Positions 11,001-26,000 are shown, counted from the stretch's first letter. The stretch: 64,000 bases of DNA from Cyclina sinensis (GCA_012932295.1 JAAONU010000123.1:6572001-6636000), one strand, 5' to 3'. Notes: generated by a model not told the origin, from the letters alone. Made by a program: numbers and translations.

Positions 11001-14000
11001 CTTTTCTTAAACACAACTTTTTGCAATCATCCCTGGCTATGAACTACCCCGGCACTGTGCTGTTTGCAAGGGTGGCCCCAAATACTTATAAAAGGAAAAG
11101 AATATGTCTTAATAATGAATAACAAGTTACATTTTGGTCACTGCTGCACCCCTCCACCTTCCCCCAATTCATATTACTTGCAGAAAATGTATCTAAATAA
11201 TCAGTTTTTAGTTAGGTGGCTGTATATGATAAATAAATTGTATTAAGACATCTTTTAATGTGTGGAATCCTGATCTGTTTCACATGTTTAAAGTGTGGAA
11301 TCCTGATCTGTTTCACATGTTTAAAGCTGCATATTCACGATATCTGGAAAAAAAACTAAATTTTCTGGGATCCTGACCAAAATTAGGATATGGAGAGAGC
11401 GACAGAAAATACCTCTGAAGTATGGTTGGCATCAAATTCTTGTTCAAAGTGATGAACAAGTTCTAAAAGTATGCTGTTTGGAAGGCATTACTCACGCTAT
11501 AAACTAATTTTGGTCTATTTTGAATCATGTACTCTGAATTACTGATTTCTATGACACCTCACTCTATATTAACTTGATGAGGGTAATGCAATAGACACTT
11601 CGAACAGCTTTTTAAGAAATTTTAAATTTGACCCTAAGTCTGTGAACAAGCACCTTAAAGATGACTTACACATTCATTCATTTTTTTTTAAGATGTAATG
11701 ATAATTTACATAAAACAATGCCAAGTTATGCTTTTGCAGTTATAGTTGGGCTGTTAATTTCCAGGTCATTTCCTGACACCGTTTGTACATCACTGTGCTG
11801 ATCATTATATTTGCAGTTCATTCCCTGATGCTGTTTGTACGTCACTGTGCTGATCATTATATTTGCAATTCATTCCCTGACACCGTTTGTACGTCACTGT
11901 GCTGATCATTATATTTGCAGTTCATTCCCTGACACTGTTTGTACGTCACTGTGCTGATCATTATATTTGCAGATATTCCCTGACACTATATTTGCAGGTC
12001 ATTCCCTGACACCATTTGTACATCACTGTGCTGATCATTATATTTGCAGTTCATTCCCAGATGCCGTTTGTACATCACTGTGCTGATCATTATATTTGCA
12101 GTTCATTCCCAGATGCCGTTTGTACGTCACTGTGCTGATCATTATATTTGCAGGTCATTCCCTGACACTGTTTGTATGTCACTGTGCTGATCATTATATT
12201 TGCAGGTCTTTCCCTGACACTGTTTGTACGTCACTGTGCTGATCATTATATTTGCAGGTCATTCCCTGACACTGTTTGTAGGTCACTGTGCTGAACATTA
12301 TATTTGCAGTTCATTCCCTGATGCAGTTTGTACGTCACTGTGCTGATCATTATATTTGCAGGTCATTCCCTGACACTGTTTGTATGTCACTGTGCTGATC
12401 ATTATATTTGCAGTTCATTCCCTGATGCAGTTTGTACGTCACTGTGCTGATCATTATATTTGCAGGTCATTCCCTGACACTGTTTGTATGTCACTGTGCT
12501 GATCATTATATTTGCAGGTCATTCCCTGACACTGTTTGTAGGTCACTGTGCTGATCATTATATTTGCAGTTCATTCCCTGACACTGTTTGTATGTCACTG
12601 TGCTGATCATTATATTTGCAGGTCATTCCCTGACACTGTTTGTACGTCACTGTGCTGATTATTATAATTGCAGGTCATTCCCTGACCCCGTTTGTACGTC
12701 ACTGTGCTGATCATTATTTAGCTAGTGAACATAAAGAGATTCGAACAGAGGCAGTCAAGACTTGTGCTAAACTTCTGACACCTTTACTGAATGTGAGTAA
12801 GATGCGTTAATTGTTGCATCTTAGCTATTCCGCAAAGTTAGCTAAATTCATCTAGATGCGAAAGAGAGGTCTTTAAAACGTCATTATTTATTCCTCCTGA
12901 TTTTTTTTTTTTATCTCGGACAAGAGTTAATATATGTATGTTTCCTTGTTAATATGCTTCATTAGAATGAAATCAGAATTTTGTTCTAATTTTGAAGCTT
13001 GAATCTTTTTTTTAGATTGTTTGTTCTTTAGAAACAAAAAGTGTCAAATTAAAAAAACAAACAAGTACTGGACAAAATTGTTCCTCTTTTTAGCAGTTAA
13101 TGATGCACTTAAGTGTTAGATTTTAGTGGGAAGTGCTAGGTTTTTTACTTAAAATTAGACACTTTATATATACATGTACACATTTTTAAACAATATTTGA
13201 TCATACATGTGTGCCTCTTCATCTTTGCATGTTTTCACAATGTTTCTAGCTTCTGGCCAGTAATCAAGTGCAGATAAGCATGGCAGCTATGAATACAGTG
13301 GCTGAGGTGTTGAACAAACTTCTTGTTGTTGGTATAACAGATACAGGTAAGTTCTCTTTAAAACTGAGCAACCTGTAAAATAGGTACAAAGCCAGTATTA
13401 GGGCAACAGTTGAACATTTTGAGGCTAGTTAATGCATATTAATGAGAACTATTTAATGTGCTCTTTGTGTGGATGGCAAAAATATAAACACTAAAGTAGT
13501 ATAAAAATCTTTGTAACTGTCTTCCAGTGAAAATGCAAAGTCTTTTTAGAAGTCAGTTTTTTAAAAACCAATTCTGTAAATTAAATCTGTAATGAAGTTG
13601 TTAAGTGCAATAAAATTTTTAAGGGCCGATTACAGTTTGTAGCATTTATGACTTGTGGTTTTGTTTTATCACCTGTAATAATGAACAGTTTTGATTTGCT
13701 TGAGACCTTTAAGAAGTGATGTTAACTGTATAAATAAACATTAAGTACTAGAAATAAATGTGAGATTGATTACACTGAATGAAGTACATGTTAATCTCTT
13801 CAACAGATTCTGACATACGTCTGTGTGTTCTTGGTTCCCTGGACGAAAGGTTTGATGACCATTTAGCTCAGGCGGAGAACCTGTCAGCTCTATTTGTGGC
13901 CCTGAATGACGAGGTGTTTGAGATCAGAGAGATAGCCATCTGTATGATTGGACGACTGAGCAGCAAGAATCCAGCTTACGTGATGCCTTCACTGAGAAAA

Positions 14001-17000
14001 ACACTTATACAGGTGTGTTATAATTGTGATGTTTTCAGAAATGTTCCAAATTCCAGTAAAAAAATTTCATACCTGAAAATATTTCTATAGATGTTAGGGC
14101 TAGACATTTTCTGGGACGTAGTTAATTTAGTTTCATTTTTTTATACTTCTTTTAAAAAAGTTTGAGTCTGTTGCTGCAGCCCAAGAAATGCTGTGATGTT
14201 TCATAAGGCCAACTCTTACTGTGCTGTCTTTGAGATTAACATTTTGTATTCGAGACTAACAATTAGTACAAGTCTTGTATAACCAGCAGAGAAGCATTTG
14301 ATTCTTTCTCACATCAGTGTAGAAATGAAATTTGGTGTGGTTCAAATTTTTTTTGGGGGCTTTTCACCCATTTTAGGTAGCATAGCAGTTAGATTTAAGG
14401 TCTTTTTTTTGCAAAATGTCACTTTGATTGTAAGAATTTTTGCTCCTAAAATGTTTAGATACTGACAGAGTTAGAGCATAGTGGTGTGGGAAGGAACAAG
14501 GAACAAGCAGCTAGGATGTTAGGCCATCTTGTAGGTAATGCTGCCAGGTTGGTTAGGCCATACATGGACCCAATATTAAAGGTAAGGTCAACTTTTGACC
14601 TCTAGAAGACATTGACTAGATAATAGTTTATGACTAGCTTCCATAATGTCTTTTTATTGATTTAGTCTCATCAAAAGGAAAATCAAAGGCATATTTGATA
14701 CATTTACAGTGTTTAAAGAGTGGTTCTCTGGCTGTATGGTCAAGTGGTTTACAACTGTTATGCATACTTATAATATAATTGTTTGCAGTTAACAACAATT
14801 ATGGCAAAACTGGCAGTTTTTCATGGAGGTTGATGGGTGTTTCTAGTAAGTACAGGGTATATTAGGTTAAGTGATCTTCATATTTGAAGCAAAGTCAAAG
14901 GGTCTGCAACACAACGTACTGATCAGATGTATTTTATTTGAAGGTGTTAATTCCAAAGCTGAAGGACCCTGATCCAAACCCTGCTGTAACTGTAAGTGTG
15001 TTGGCAGCCATAGGGGAACAAGCCCAGGTAATTATGGCTACATTTTGTTTTAACAGTACTCACTTTCATGAAATTATATTTATTTCTCTGTAAGGAGATG
15101 AACTTTGTCTTGTCTGTATAAGGAGGTGAACTATGTTTTTGTCTCTTAAGGACAGTTTCAGCTGCCAAAAAAAATGCTTGTATTATTTGACTAGAATGAC
15201 ATGATTTATTGACATTGGTCCAAAAAAACAACATAAAACATAATGCATGTATGACATAATTGGATTTTAATTTATTTTCTGTAATGAAATGTCTGTTCCA
15301 TACTTGCAGTTAGTATGCTTTTACAAGTACTGAATCTGAAATTCCAGTTATCTGATTATCTATTTTTATTTTACCTATATAGTGTTCAGTTGTTAATGCA
15401 GTATGTTAAAAATGAGAAATATATCCGTGTGTATATCTAACAGGTGAGTGGTATAGAGATGAGAAAGTCCATGGATGAACTGTTACCTATAATCATTGAT
15501 ATGTTACAAGACTCCTCAGCTCTACAGAAAAGAGAGGTACGTTTCATGTATGTAAATCGTTGAGAACAGTCATTTCTCAAGTAACAACCTTTGCTAGATA
15601 AATGTTGGATCTCAGATTTCCAGTAGTTAGTCTTGGACAGGTACTCAGTGATCTATCGATTGAATTAGGTTAGCACTGGTTTGCAGTTAACTGTATAACT
15701 TTTGTCTGTGTTCACATTCCTAGTGTGCTATATGGAAAGTATGAACTAATAACATTTTTAAACAGTCTGGCTTGCCGACATCTGGATTACATATATCTTG
15801 AATACACATTTTGCTTGTACTTGTCATTCAGCACTTTATGATAAAAGTAAGTATTTTTCGTTTTTTTTTGCAAAGTTGGGGCCATTCCAGTAAAACATAC
15901 ATGTATATCCCACCCAAGGAAGGCAAAATAAAGAGATTCTGTTAAGATGGGATTCATGTTTTACTGGAATGGTTACCCATTGTATTGGTCTTTAAAAACA
16001 ATATAATTGTTTCTTGTCTTGTATGTCAGTTCTGCTTTCACAGACATGTACACATTTGATTTTCTAGGTTTCCCTGTGGACTCTGGCTCAGTTGATAGAA
16101 AGCACAGGTTATGTTGTTGAACCATACAAGAAATATCCCAAACTTCTTGAAATCTTGTTAGACTTTCTAAAAACAGAACAGTCGCCTAACATTCGTAGAG
16201 TGGTATGTTATTTATAAGATTTCTTTGAGGTAGTACAGTTGTTAGAAATTTGTACAGTGTTATGTAATTTGTTGCTAATTATTTCGTGAAGCCTAACAGT
16301 AACTTCAGATTCCCTGAGTGGTATATTGTTGAACAAAATATGGTGGCACATCTTCTTTGAGAATTAGGGTTACATGGTTGGTATCCAGTTATGAGTTAAA
16401 AGGAAAAGATTCTGTAAAGTTACATTTGAATTGTCATTGTCTATGTGGTGAAAGAGCTCAAAATACAAAGCTAAACTTGTTTGGAAAGAAATTTTTGTCA
16501 AAATGGTCACTTTTTTCAGGTAATAAGGGTACTGGGTGTCCTTGGTGCTTTGGATCCGCACAAACACAAGATGAACCTGGGTTTGATACAGATGGGCGAG
16601 TCGGGCACAGTGCTCAGTATGTCAGATCCCAAAAGCAGCAACGATCCATCACAAGATGGTATATTACTTGTTTAAAAGTGGCTTACAGGCCTCAGTAAAT
16701 GACTGTGCTCATTGATTTTTAGCTCACTTGAGCATAAGGTGTAAAAACATTTTTTCCTAAAAACAGCCTTTAAAAGTCTTTCACTCTTGAAATATATTAA
16801 AAAGTATTTGTCCTTTCAGATGCTAATTTTTCATATTTAAAAGAACTTTATATAATGAAATAAAAATTGAAAGTTCTCGTTAAACTGAAAACTTGCATTT
16901 TTGCAATATCTGCTGTTCAGAATGAAACCAGTAGAAAAACACTTTTTTACTTTGTCATTTGTAATGTTTTCTTCAGAAACAACAAGTGAGATGTTGGCCA

Positions 17001-20000
17001 ACATGAGTGCATCAGCCACATTGGAAGAGTTCTACCCAGCCATCGCTATAGCAACACTAATGAGGATTATCCGTGACCCAACCCTGGCCAAACACCACAC
17101 AATGGTGGTTCAGGCAATAACGTTCATATTCAAGAGCCTTGGTATCAAATGTGTACCATACATACAGCAAGTGATTCCAGCATATCTGACTGTCATACGC
17201 ACAGCCGACCCTAACTTCAGAGACGTAAGTGCTTAACTTTTCTAAAGGTAATTTAAAGACAGGTTGGTAATGAATTTAGATCTGCCTACTGTCTTGTGAC
17301 TACCCATTAGTATTGAATTTTGTTGATTTATCATTAACTTAATGAAAACAGTGTTTCATGTAGAGCCGTCCCAGCTAGCTCAATCGGTAGAGCATCGGAC
17401 TGTCAATCTTGACGATCCTGGTTCAATCCCCACCAGTGCCGGCAAAATTTCTCTGTGATAATTGATCTCAGGCAATGCATCTGTAGGTCATTTGTCCATC
17501 ACCTCTGAAGCAAGTGAGAAAGTAGTCAATCACTTGTTGGAGAAATTTCTTAGTAAACTGGTTGGATACCCAGGAACACTGGTTAGGTGGACTGACTGCC
17601 AGGATATGACCTTAGCTGTTAAAACTGGCGTTAAACCCCTGTAGAACCAAACCAAACCAAAGTTTCATATAGATATGAAGATATGGAATTGTATTTAGCA
17701 GTCTGAAGAATTGAAATGTTTGGTAGAAGTATAGTTGTAAACACATACTGTTATTGTAGTATAGAGTCCAGCTATTAAGACAGCTAATTATTTCAAAATC
17801 CTGCAACACTTAGCAGTTTGAAAGAACCAAAGTCTAAGAGTTAGAACAAATAAGGTCTGCTTTAATACCAATTTGTTATAAAATACACAGTGATTGGTCT
17901 TGAAAGTGGAACTGTACTTTATCTTTTCTTTGTAAGTGAAACTGTTGTGTACTTTCATGCATGTAATCAGTGAAGGAGAAAACACATTGTCTGTTCAAGT
18001 GGAGGTGTCTCTTGGAAAATGGCTTGGCATCATTTTGTGATGGTTCTACTTTATTTTCAGTTTCTGTTCCAACAACTTGGATTGATCATTGCTATTGTAA
18101 AACAGCATATCAAGAAATACCTGGACGATATCTTCAGCCTAATCAAGGTAATTACCCATACTGTAATTACAGCCTACTGCATGTGCAGAAAAGGTATTAA
18201 ACAGAAATATTGGACATGTGATAGGCCATGTTCTGAAAATTCCAAAAGAGGAGAATAAAACATGGAAAAACGGGGGTAGAATATAATATTCAAACCAATT
18301 TAGAGATAAGCAATCCAGATTGTAAGCCTAACACGATTTGTGTATTTTTATAAATGTATTTCAGTGATAGTAAAGAATATTGTTAAACTAGTGCATGAAG
18401 GGTTTTTTGGGTTTTTTTTGCAGTTACAAGGTGTAAGGTCAGATTCATTTTCAGTACTCTGATTTCACTTTTGGTGAATCTTGTATCCATATATTGACAC
18501 ACGCGTCCCTGGTTTAATTTTGAAAAAGTAATTTACTTTTGCTCAATGTTTGGTCCATTGATAACCCAGCATACATACATGATTGAGAATGCAAAGCATG
18601 TTTGAGGAAACTGAAGAAAATATCAAAATACTTCTAATTTTCCAGGAGTTTTGGACACCCAACAGTCCCATGCAGAACACGATCATACTGTTGATAGAAC
18701 ATATAGTGACAGCCCTGGGTACAGAGTTCAAGGTGTATCTGCCACAGATCATACCGCAGATACTCAAGGTGTTCATGCATGACTCTAGCAGTCAGAGAGT
18801 AGTCACTGCTAAGGTAAAAACAACAACCTGTCATTGCTGAAACAAGACTGTCGGAACTGATGTTGTTTTTGAAATAAACACTTAATTTTAAAGAGAGGTG
18901 TCTCTACAGAAATATGCAACTTTTATATTTGCCATGTTTTAAAGATAGATAATTTCATCTTTCAAGATGCACAGATGATTAAGGTTGAGATGTTATCAAC
19001 AGATTTTGTTTATGGTTGTAGATTTTTTTGTTGAAATGATTGTTGAATGGTTACTCTTCTATTTTATTACAGTTGCTAAATGCTCTGCAGCTGTTTGGGG
19101 CTAACTTGGATGACTATTTACATTTATTGTTACCTCCAGTTGTGAAAATGTTTGATTCATCAGATGTTCCGATCCCAGTGAGAAGGTTTGTAGCATTTCT
19201 TCATGTACCTTATAGTGCGAATTTGAGTGGGAAAAATATTTCTAAAATAACTCCTGTTTTAGACAAGATTTTTTTATGCATAAATCTTCCTATACCTTTG
19301 CTAGCAATGTTAGCGGTAAGCAAACTGCTGTCTGGGTTGTTGCTGAATGATTGGGCAGCCTGTTAACTGATTGTTTGATACTGTGGTCATTAGTTTTAAA
19401 TGAACTTTTGGATGGTATAGATTTTGCATTATGTGGCATATTGATCACTTGTAGTGATAGTTTTCTGCATAGATAAACATATCTTGAATTTACAGCGGAA
19501 TAGGTTCATATAAACACTAGGAGTCTAGAGGAGAAATATAATTATACATTTCCTGTTTGATGCTTCCTTGACACTATTTTGTTTATTGTTCTTTCAATAT
19601 ACATAACACCACATGGAATATTTGACAAAACCGTGTAAACTTATACCTAAATGTATATACATTTTCATTAGGAAAATTATTTTCTTTGAATTGACTTATT
19701 TCATCATTCTTTTTTATTACATGATAGGGTTGCCTTGGAGACAATAGATAGACTCGCTGACAATCTGGATTTGACGGATTTTGCATCTCGTATAATCCAT
19801 CCGCTGACCCGCACTCTGGACACAACCCCGGAATTACAGCATACAGCCATGGACACTTTGTGCGCACTGATCATGCAACTTGGCCAGAAGTTTATCATTT
19901 TTATACCAATGTTGAACAAGGTTACAACAAAACATAAAATCCAGCATCAGAGATATAACATCCTCATGTGCAGAGTACTAAAGGTAAGACTAAAACAGAA

Positions 20001-23000
20001 AAAAAAAAAGGGACAAAAAGTAAAGGGGGCTCTGACTTCTCACAGTAAGCAGTAATGTTACATAGTGAATGTAGAGAAATATTTTGTATTATTCATTTGA
20101 TTCATCTGAACTTAGATGTCAAGTTCTTGAGGCAAACAGAACAGAGAGGTGTGTTTATCGTTAATAATCCCCTGAGGACACGTTTGTTGCTTGCCATGCG
20201 ATTGGTTAATGGCGGTCACATGGTTATGGTATATATTCCGAACCCAAGATGTATAGGGAATTATTTGTGTTAATGCAGCTTATGCTACTGTATTTTATGG
20301 AGCCACTGCTAATAACAGCAGTCTGCAAAAATCACAGGCTCAAGACCCATGGCTTATAATTTCTGTTTAGGCCTACAGACTTTGCCAGACTAAAGGCCAA
20401 CTGGGTCTGTAAAAGGTAACTTCAGATGCTTGTTTTTATAGCAAAAATTTCATCAGAATTCAATCTTTTCTCTGACTTCTTACTTTTATTTTACTAGATA
20501 TAAATGCATTATACAGTCAAGTTGTTTAATTTTCAGTCAGTACTATTCTAGTCTAAGAAATCTGATTTTAGACCTTGGATTTTCTGGGGCCATAGGCACA
20601 GATAGTCATCATGATCACTCCATCAAAATTATCTCAAAGACTAAATCTACATCACTTACAGTATAACACTGTTATACCATAGTGAACAACAATTTTCTTT
20701 GTTCATTAACTGTTTCTATTTTGGATACACCATGCAGGTATATATCCAGCTGTGGTGTGGTTTGCTCCCTGGCCCTTTCACAAGGCAAACTGACATCACT
20801 ACTCTACCTAACTGCATAAAATATTTACTTCAGTTATTTTCATATATGCAATTGTACTGCACACTCTGGCCTAAAGCCCTTGTACTCTTATTTATTGCTC
20901 TTATTGTAAAGTTTCCCTATTCAGACCATTTTAATTATTTCAAAGTCTCATGAAAACCAGGAAATTTAAACAACCAAACCTCAAAATTTAGAGCAGAAAT
21001 GGTCCACTATTTAGACCTGTTCACTATAAAGACAACTCACTTACTGGTCTTTATAGTGGAAGTTTACTGTACTGAAAAAAATCTGCTATAAATATTACTC
21101 CATGAAAAAATGTCTGTGCATTTTAGGGGTCAACTATAGCAGAGGAGGAGGATGACCCTATACTGATGAAATACAAGACGATCAGACACAAAACTGTTGA
21201 GTCCGAGAAAAAACAAGCCGAACAGACGGTCATTAAGAAACTACATGTCAGCTTTATAAACCTACAGATGGTGAGATTTTCTGTTGATTTCTGATGTCGC
21301 ACATAGCACTGAAGTTAATACATGAGACAGATTCATTGAAAGGCAGTGTTCAGAGAATAAGTTTTGTCCATTCTACAAACTGAAACTCCACTTCCAAGTC
21401 TTTGAAAGTGAAAGTATAATTATAATGCATATAGAAATATATGGCAAGACAGTTTTGAAAAATACTGATACATGTTATGCTTAAAAACTATAACATTCAG
21501 TTATGTCAGATTAGAGTTGATTTTTAATCTTGATATAATGCTTTATTCTCATATTCATGTTTGTAGCATAAGACACAGTTTTACCTGCAAATAAAGAAGT
21601 ATAAATTTAGTATGGTAGGTATAGAAACTCTTATGATATTCATCATTATTTCCAGGCTCTGGGTGCAGGAAGACGAGTATCCAAGGAGGATTGGATCGAA
21701 TGGCTGAGGAGGTTGAGCATAGAGTTATTGAAAGAGTCCCCTTCCCCAGCCCTCAGGTCATGCTGGGCCCTCGCTCAGTCTTACAACCCTCTAGCAAGGT
21801 AATTCAGGCCACACTTCTACAGACACCATCTCTGTTGCTCGTTTAAATTTCTGAATGGTTTAAGTTTTGATTGGTCAAGCTTGATTGATTTTCTTTATTG
21901 TAACAACCTCTTCTTTTCTTCACAGATATCTAATTGGCAGTTTGCATGAAATACAAGATTGGTTTCTGAGGTCAAAGATTTAGAATATTCTAGACCGGTT
22001 TACAGATTTCTTATTGAACTATAATCTTTACCATGAAAAAGATGTGATTAACACTCCAAACCATAATAAAAGTATTTTTCATGACTTATAATATTTAAGG
22101 GCAAATGTTTGACTCTGAAAGGTGTATTTTTTCGATAAAGTGAACAGAATTTTGAAATACTGAAAAAGATAACCAGTTTCCATATTAGAAGGGTTTCTTA
22201 TTAAAGGGTATTTTTGTAATGTAATATGGAAAAAATTAAAGGGTATTGTTGTTAATGAAATATAGAATAAAGGCTTGGACCAGCTGTGACTTCCTTTATA
22301 AAGATTTCCATCCAGCTGTAGTGTAAGTGAGACAGCCATTTGATAATAATTATGAAAATTCATGTACTCTTTGCTTTGTTTGTGAAACTTACTGCGATTG
22401 AGTGTGTTTGTACACAGTAAACTTTCAGAAATAATATGCATGGTTTGCCAGTAATATTTTAAAGGAATATATACACTAACACAGACCTTCAAATTTCTTA
22501 AGAAAAAAGTTCTTTCTGTTACTTTAGGGACCTGTTCAATGCAGCATTTGTGTCATGTTGGACCGAGCTGACCGAGGAACAACAAGATGAGTTGATCAAC
22601 CAACTGGAACAGGCATTGACATCCCAGGAGATAAACGAAATCACACAGACACTACTGAACCTTGCAGAATTCATGGAACATTGTGACAAGGTATCTGATC
22701 CTTTATGGATTTTCAAAATTTGTTTTGACGGCTCACATATTAGTTTATAAACCAGGAGGGCTGTTTATAAGAAATTATTGCCATGTGCTGTTCTTTGTTG
22801 TTTTTTTTTCTCCAAAAGCCAGAAAAAATGCTAGATTTCAGGAAGTACAAATATAAGCATAAAGTTATGGAAATTTTAATATACCTGTTTTTAAGTGTGT
22901 AGTCACTCAGTTTCACCCAGTTTTGTATTGAAATGGCATTATGAGTTGTAATAAGTGAACTTCACAGTTTTTTCATGCTCTGCCTTTCTTGTTACTGATG

Positions 23001-26000
23001 TGTTGCTTTATCACATTTTTAAGGGACCCCTGCCCCTTGAAGCCTCCCTGCTGGGGCAGTGTGCCATGAAATGTAGAGCTTATGCCAAAGCTCTTCACTA
23101 CAAGGAGGAGGAGTTCCACAGAGGCCTTACAACAGACACACTGGAGGCTCTGATCAGGTAAATCCTGCTTTTGGGAACAATAGCTGATACAAGGCAGTCC
23201 ACAGGATAACTGTTTAGCTATGTTGCTGTATGGCAGTAAATTGTACAAAGGCCAATATCACAACAGGGCAGTGTATTATAGAATACTGCAACAAAACAAT
23301 GCAATGTGCAAATGTATCAACACAATGCAGAGAGAATGACTTAAATTTCTGCAGGTTTAAATCTGCTGTCTCGTAGTCTTCTGAAGACATAGTAGAAATA
23401 AAGTTCCCGTATAATTACTAATATGGAAACATGTCATCAGTCTTAAATGTTGAATGCCAATTCAGGTTCAAGAACTTGGTGCACTTGCATCAGTAATTAT
23501 CCCCCCCCCCCCCCACTTCACCCCCACACGCAAATGGTGTGCGGGCTATATTGGATTCACCTCGATGACCATCCATCTGTCTGTTCCGTTTTTTGACCAT
23601 ACCATTTCTTCTCCAGACATGGAAGAATTTAAAAATACCTTGGCATTTTGTTTCACCTTGATAAGACAGTGTGTCATGTGTAAGACCCAGGTCCATTGTT
23701 CAAAGGTCAAGGTAACAGTCACTGATTGAAGGTAAAAATGTTGATTATAGACCTTGTCCAGGCCATAACTTCTCCATGCATTGAAGGATTTTAAAAACTT
23801 GACATATTTGTTCATCATGATGAGATGGTGTGTCTCATGTAAGGCCCAGGTCCATAGCTCAAAGGTCAAGGTCACAGTCACTGGTCAAAGGTAAAAAATG
23901 TTGATTATAGACTTGGTCTTAGCCATATCTTCTCCATGCATGGAAGGATTTGAAATAACCTTGGCATATTATTTTATCTTCTTAAGATCGCATGTCATCT
24001 GTAAGGCCCAGGTCCATAGCTCAAAGGTCACAGTCACTGGTTAAAGGTAAAAAATGTTGATTATGCAACATTTTTTTTCAAATAAAGCTTCCTTGATTTT
24101 TATAAATGTAAGCATTCTGATTATGCAAAAAAGAACAACCCAATCTGTTTGGTATTGTATTTGTTTATCGCGTGTCAAAAATGATCCAATTAACATTAAA
24201 ATTGCAATGTGTAATTGGCAGGAGCAATCGTTATGGATTAACAATTTGCAACATGCGTAATAGTGATACCTTTTAATCTTTTGTTCATTTTATTTGGCAT
24301 CTGTTTATTTCACAAATTTTTGAAGTTGTTTGTCTCACAATATTCAAGGATTAATGTCATGTTTTATGAAAACGAACAACCAGTCACACTTATAACTCTA
24401 TTGATATTACTTTTTAGTTGCCCAATCAGTAGAATAGCTCAAATATTTCCTCTTATAAGTACATTTGAAAAAAATACCAAAATTTGGGTAGCTGACTGAA
24501 CTGTAAAAAACGAATATTCGAATATATTCGAATATGGCAAAGTGAATATTCAAATACTGATATTAGTATTCGTTCCCATCCCTAAAAAATACCTTGGCAT
24601 ATATGTTTACCTTAATGAGACAAGTTGTTAAGTATAAAACCAGGTTCATAGCTGAAAGGTCAAGGTCACAGTGACTGGTCAGATGTAAAAATGTTGTTTA
24701 TAGACCTTGTCTCGGCCATAACTTCTATATAAACGGAAGAATTTTCAAATCTTTTGGCATGTTTGTTCATCTGACAAGACCGTGTGTGACATGTAAGTCG
24801 AATGTCCTTTGCTTACTAGTTAAAGGTAAAAATATGTTGAAGATAGACCTTTTCCTGGCCATTATTCTTGCATTGAAGGCAAATTTTTGTCCCCTTCCTG
24901 GTTATTTGCCTTCGTGGTATTTTGTTACTGCCTTTTACGTCACACCATCAATTCAGATAGCATCGTAGCATGTTTGTTCACTTCATTTCCGTGTAAGAAT
25001 TATATATTGACCCCTTCTACTTACAAAACCTTCAGTCCTGTGACCAAGCGGAGAGTGGGGTATTCATCACTTCTGTGAAAAGCTCCAGTTAACTCTTGGA
25101 TTTCTGTCAGTAACAAGTTACATAAGCATCATTGCATCATACTATTTCTATTTTTAGCATCAACAACAAATTACAGCAGTCCGAATCTGCTACTGGTGTT
25201 CTTGAGTATGCCATGAAACATCACAGGGCTGATCTGGTTTGTAATACTTTGTCATATTTTAACCTCTTTTAGGTAAAAAAATATTTACATTTTGTGGGGA
25301 AAGAATTTTAGTAAAGAAAAAGTGTAACAGTTACATTAATTTTGTAAATTGATAAACATTTAGTAACTAACACTTCAGGGAACGGTTATTTGTAATTAAG
25401 ATTTCTGCTAGAAGTCAATTGCTTGGAAGGTAAACTATTCAGATTGATCACTATAATATAGCAATGCATTAAGGTCAGAATACGGTTTATACTGGTGAAC
25501 TTAAACATACCTAGTCATTGAGGTCAGTCAGCCAATTAGCAATTTGTTTTGTACAGTGAAACAAGCTCTATATTGAAAAGCAGGGAAAACATACATGTAC
25601 TTATGTTTTAGTTGAAAAAGACTGCTCCTGTAAATTATAAAAGAGGGAAGGAAGGTTGTACAGAGGTTGTATTTTGTTTTGAAGATGAAATAAACTGTCT
25701 ACTATTGCAAGTTAACAAGGTTAGAGTGCTTGAACATTAGTAAATATGTCCACGAACGACTCAAACCAAAGTTAGGCATTTTTATGTATTGTGAGATTTA
25801 TGTTTCACTTCATATCTGTTACACAGAAGATACAAGAGAGTTGGTTTGAGAAGCTTCATGAGTGGAACCGAGCACTGAGAGCATATGAAGAAAAGCAGGT
25901 ATTGAATCCTGACGATGTGAACTTAATGTTAGGTCGGATGAGATGTCTAGAAGCATTGGCCGAATGGAACCAGCTGCATCAACTGGCGTGTGAGAAATGG

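Larger units (their letters stand above)
12674..22690 (+). other. MTOR: MTOR exons 12-27: middle HEAT region (residues 565-1337)
   Basis: Exons: 12674-12792, 13250-13346, 13807-14012, 14459-14581, 14944-15027, 15444-15536, 16068-16202, 16520-16658, 16977-17224, 18061-18147, 18646-18813, 19073-19185, 19728-19983, 21127-21270, 21656-21798, 22528-22690. Family landmarks include [15 protein letters not shown] (exon 14), [17 protein letters not shown] (exon 20), [17 protein letters not shown] (exon 23) and [16 protein letters not shown] (exon 26). Exon 25 carries an acidic run (EEEDD) followed by a K/E-rich insert that is lineage-variable. Exon 12 starts inside the terminal unit of a 52-bp tandem array. 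Confidence 0.93.

Noticed and set aside
11765..12673. CRISPR-like regular array
   Set aside because: Units abut without unique spacers, match MTOR exon 12, and lie in a eukaryotic intron.
22079..22492. 137-codon minus-strand frame in MTOR intron 26
   Set aside because: No recognisable domain, AT-rich composition, lies in an intron opposite to MTOR.
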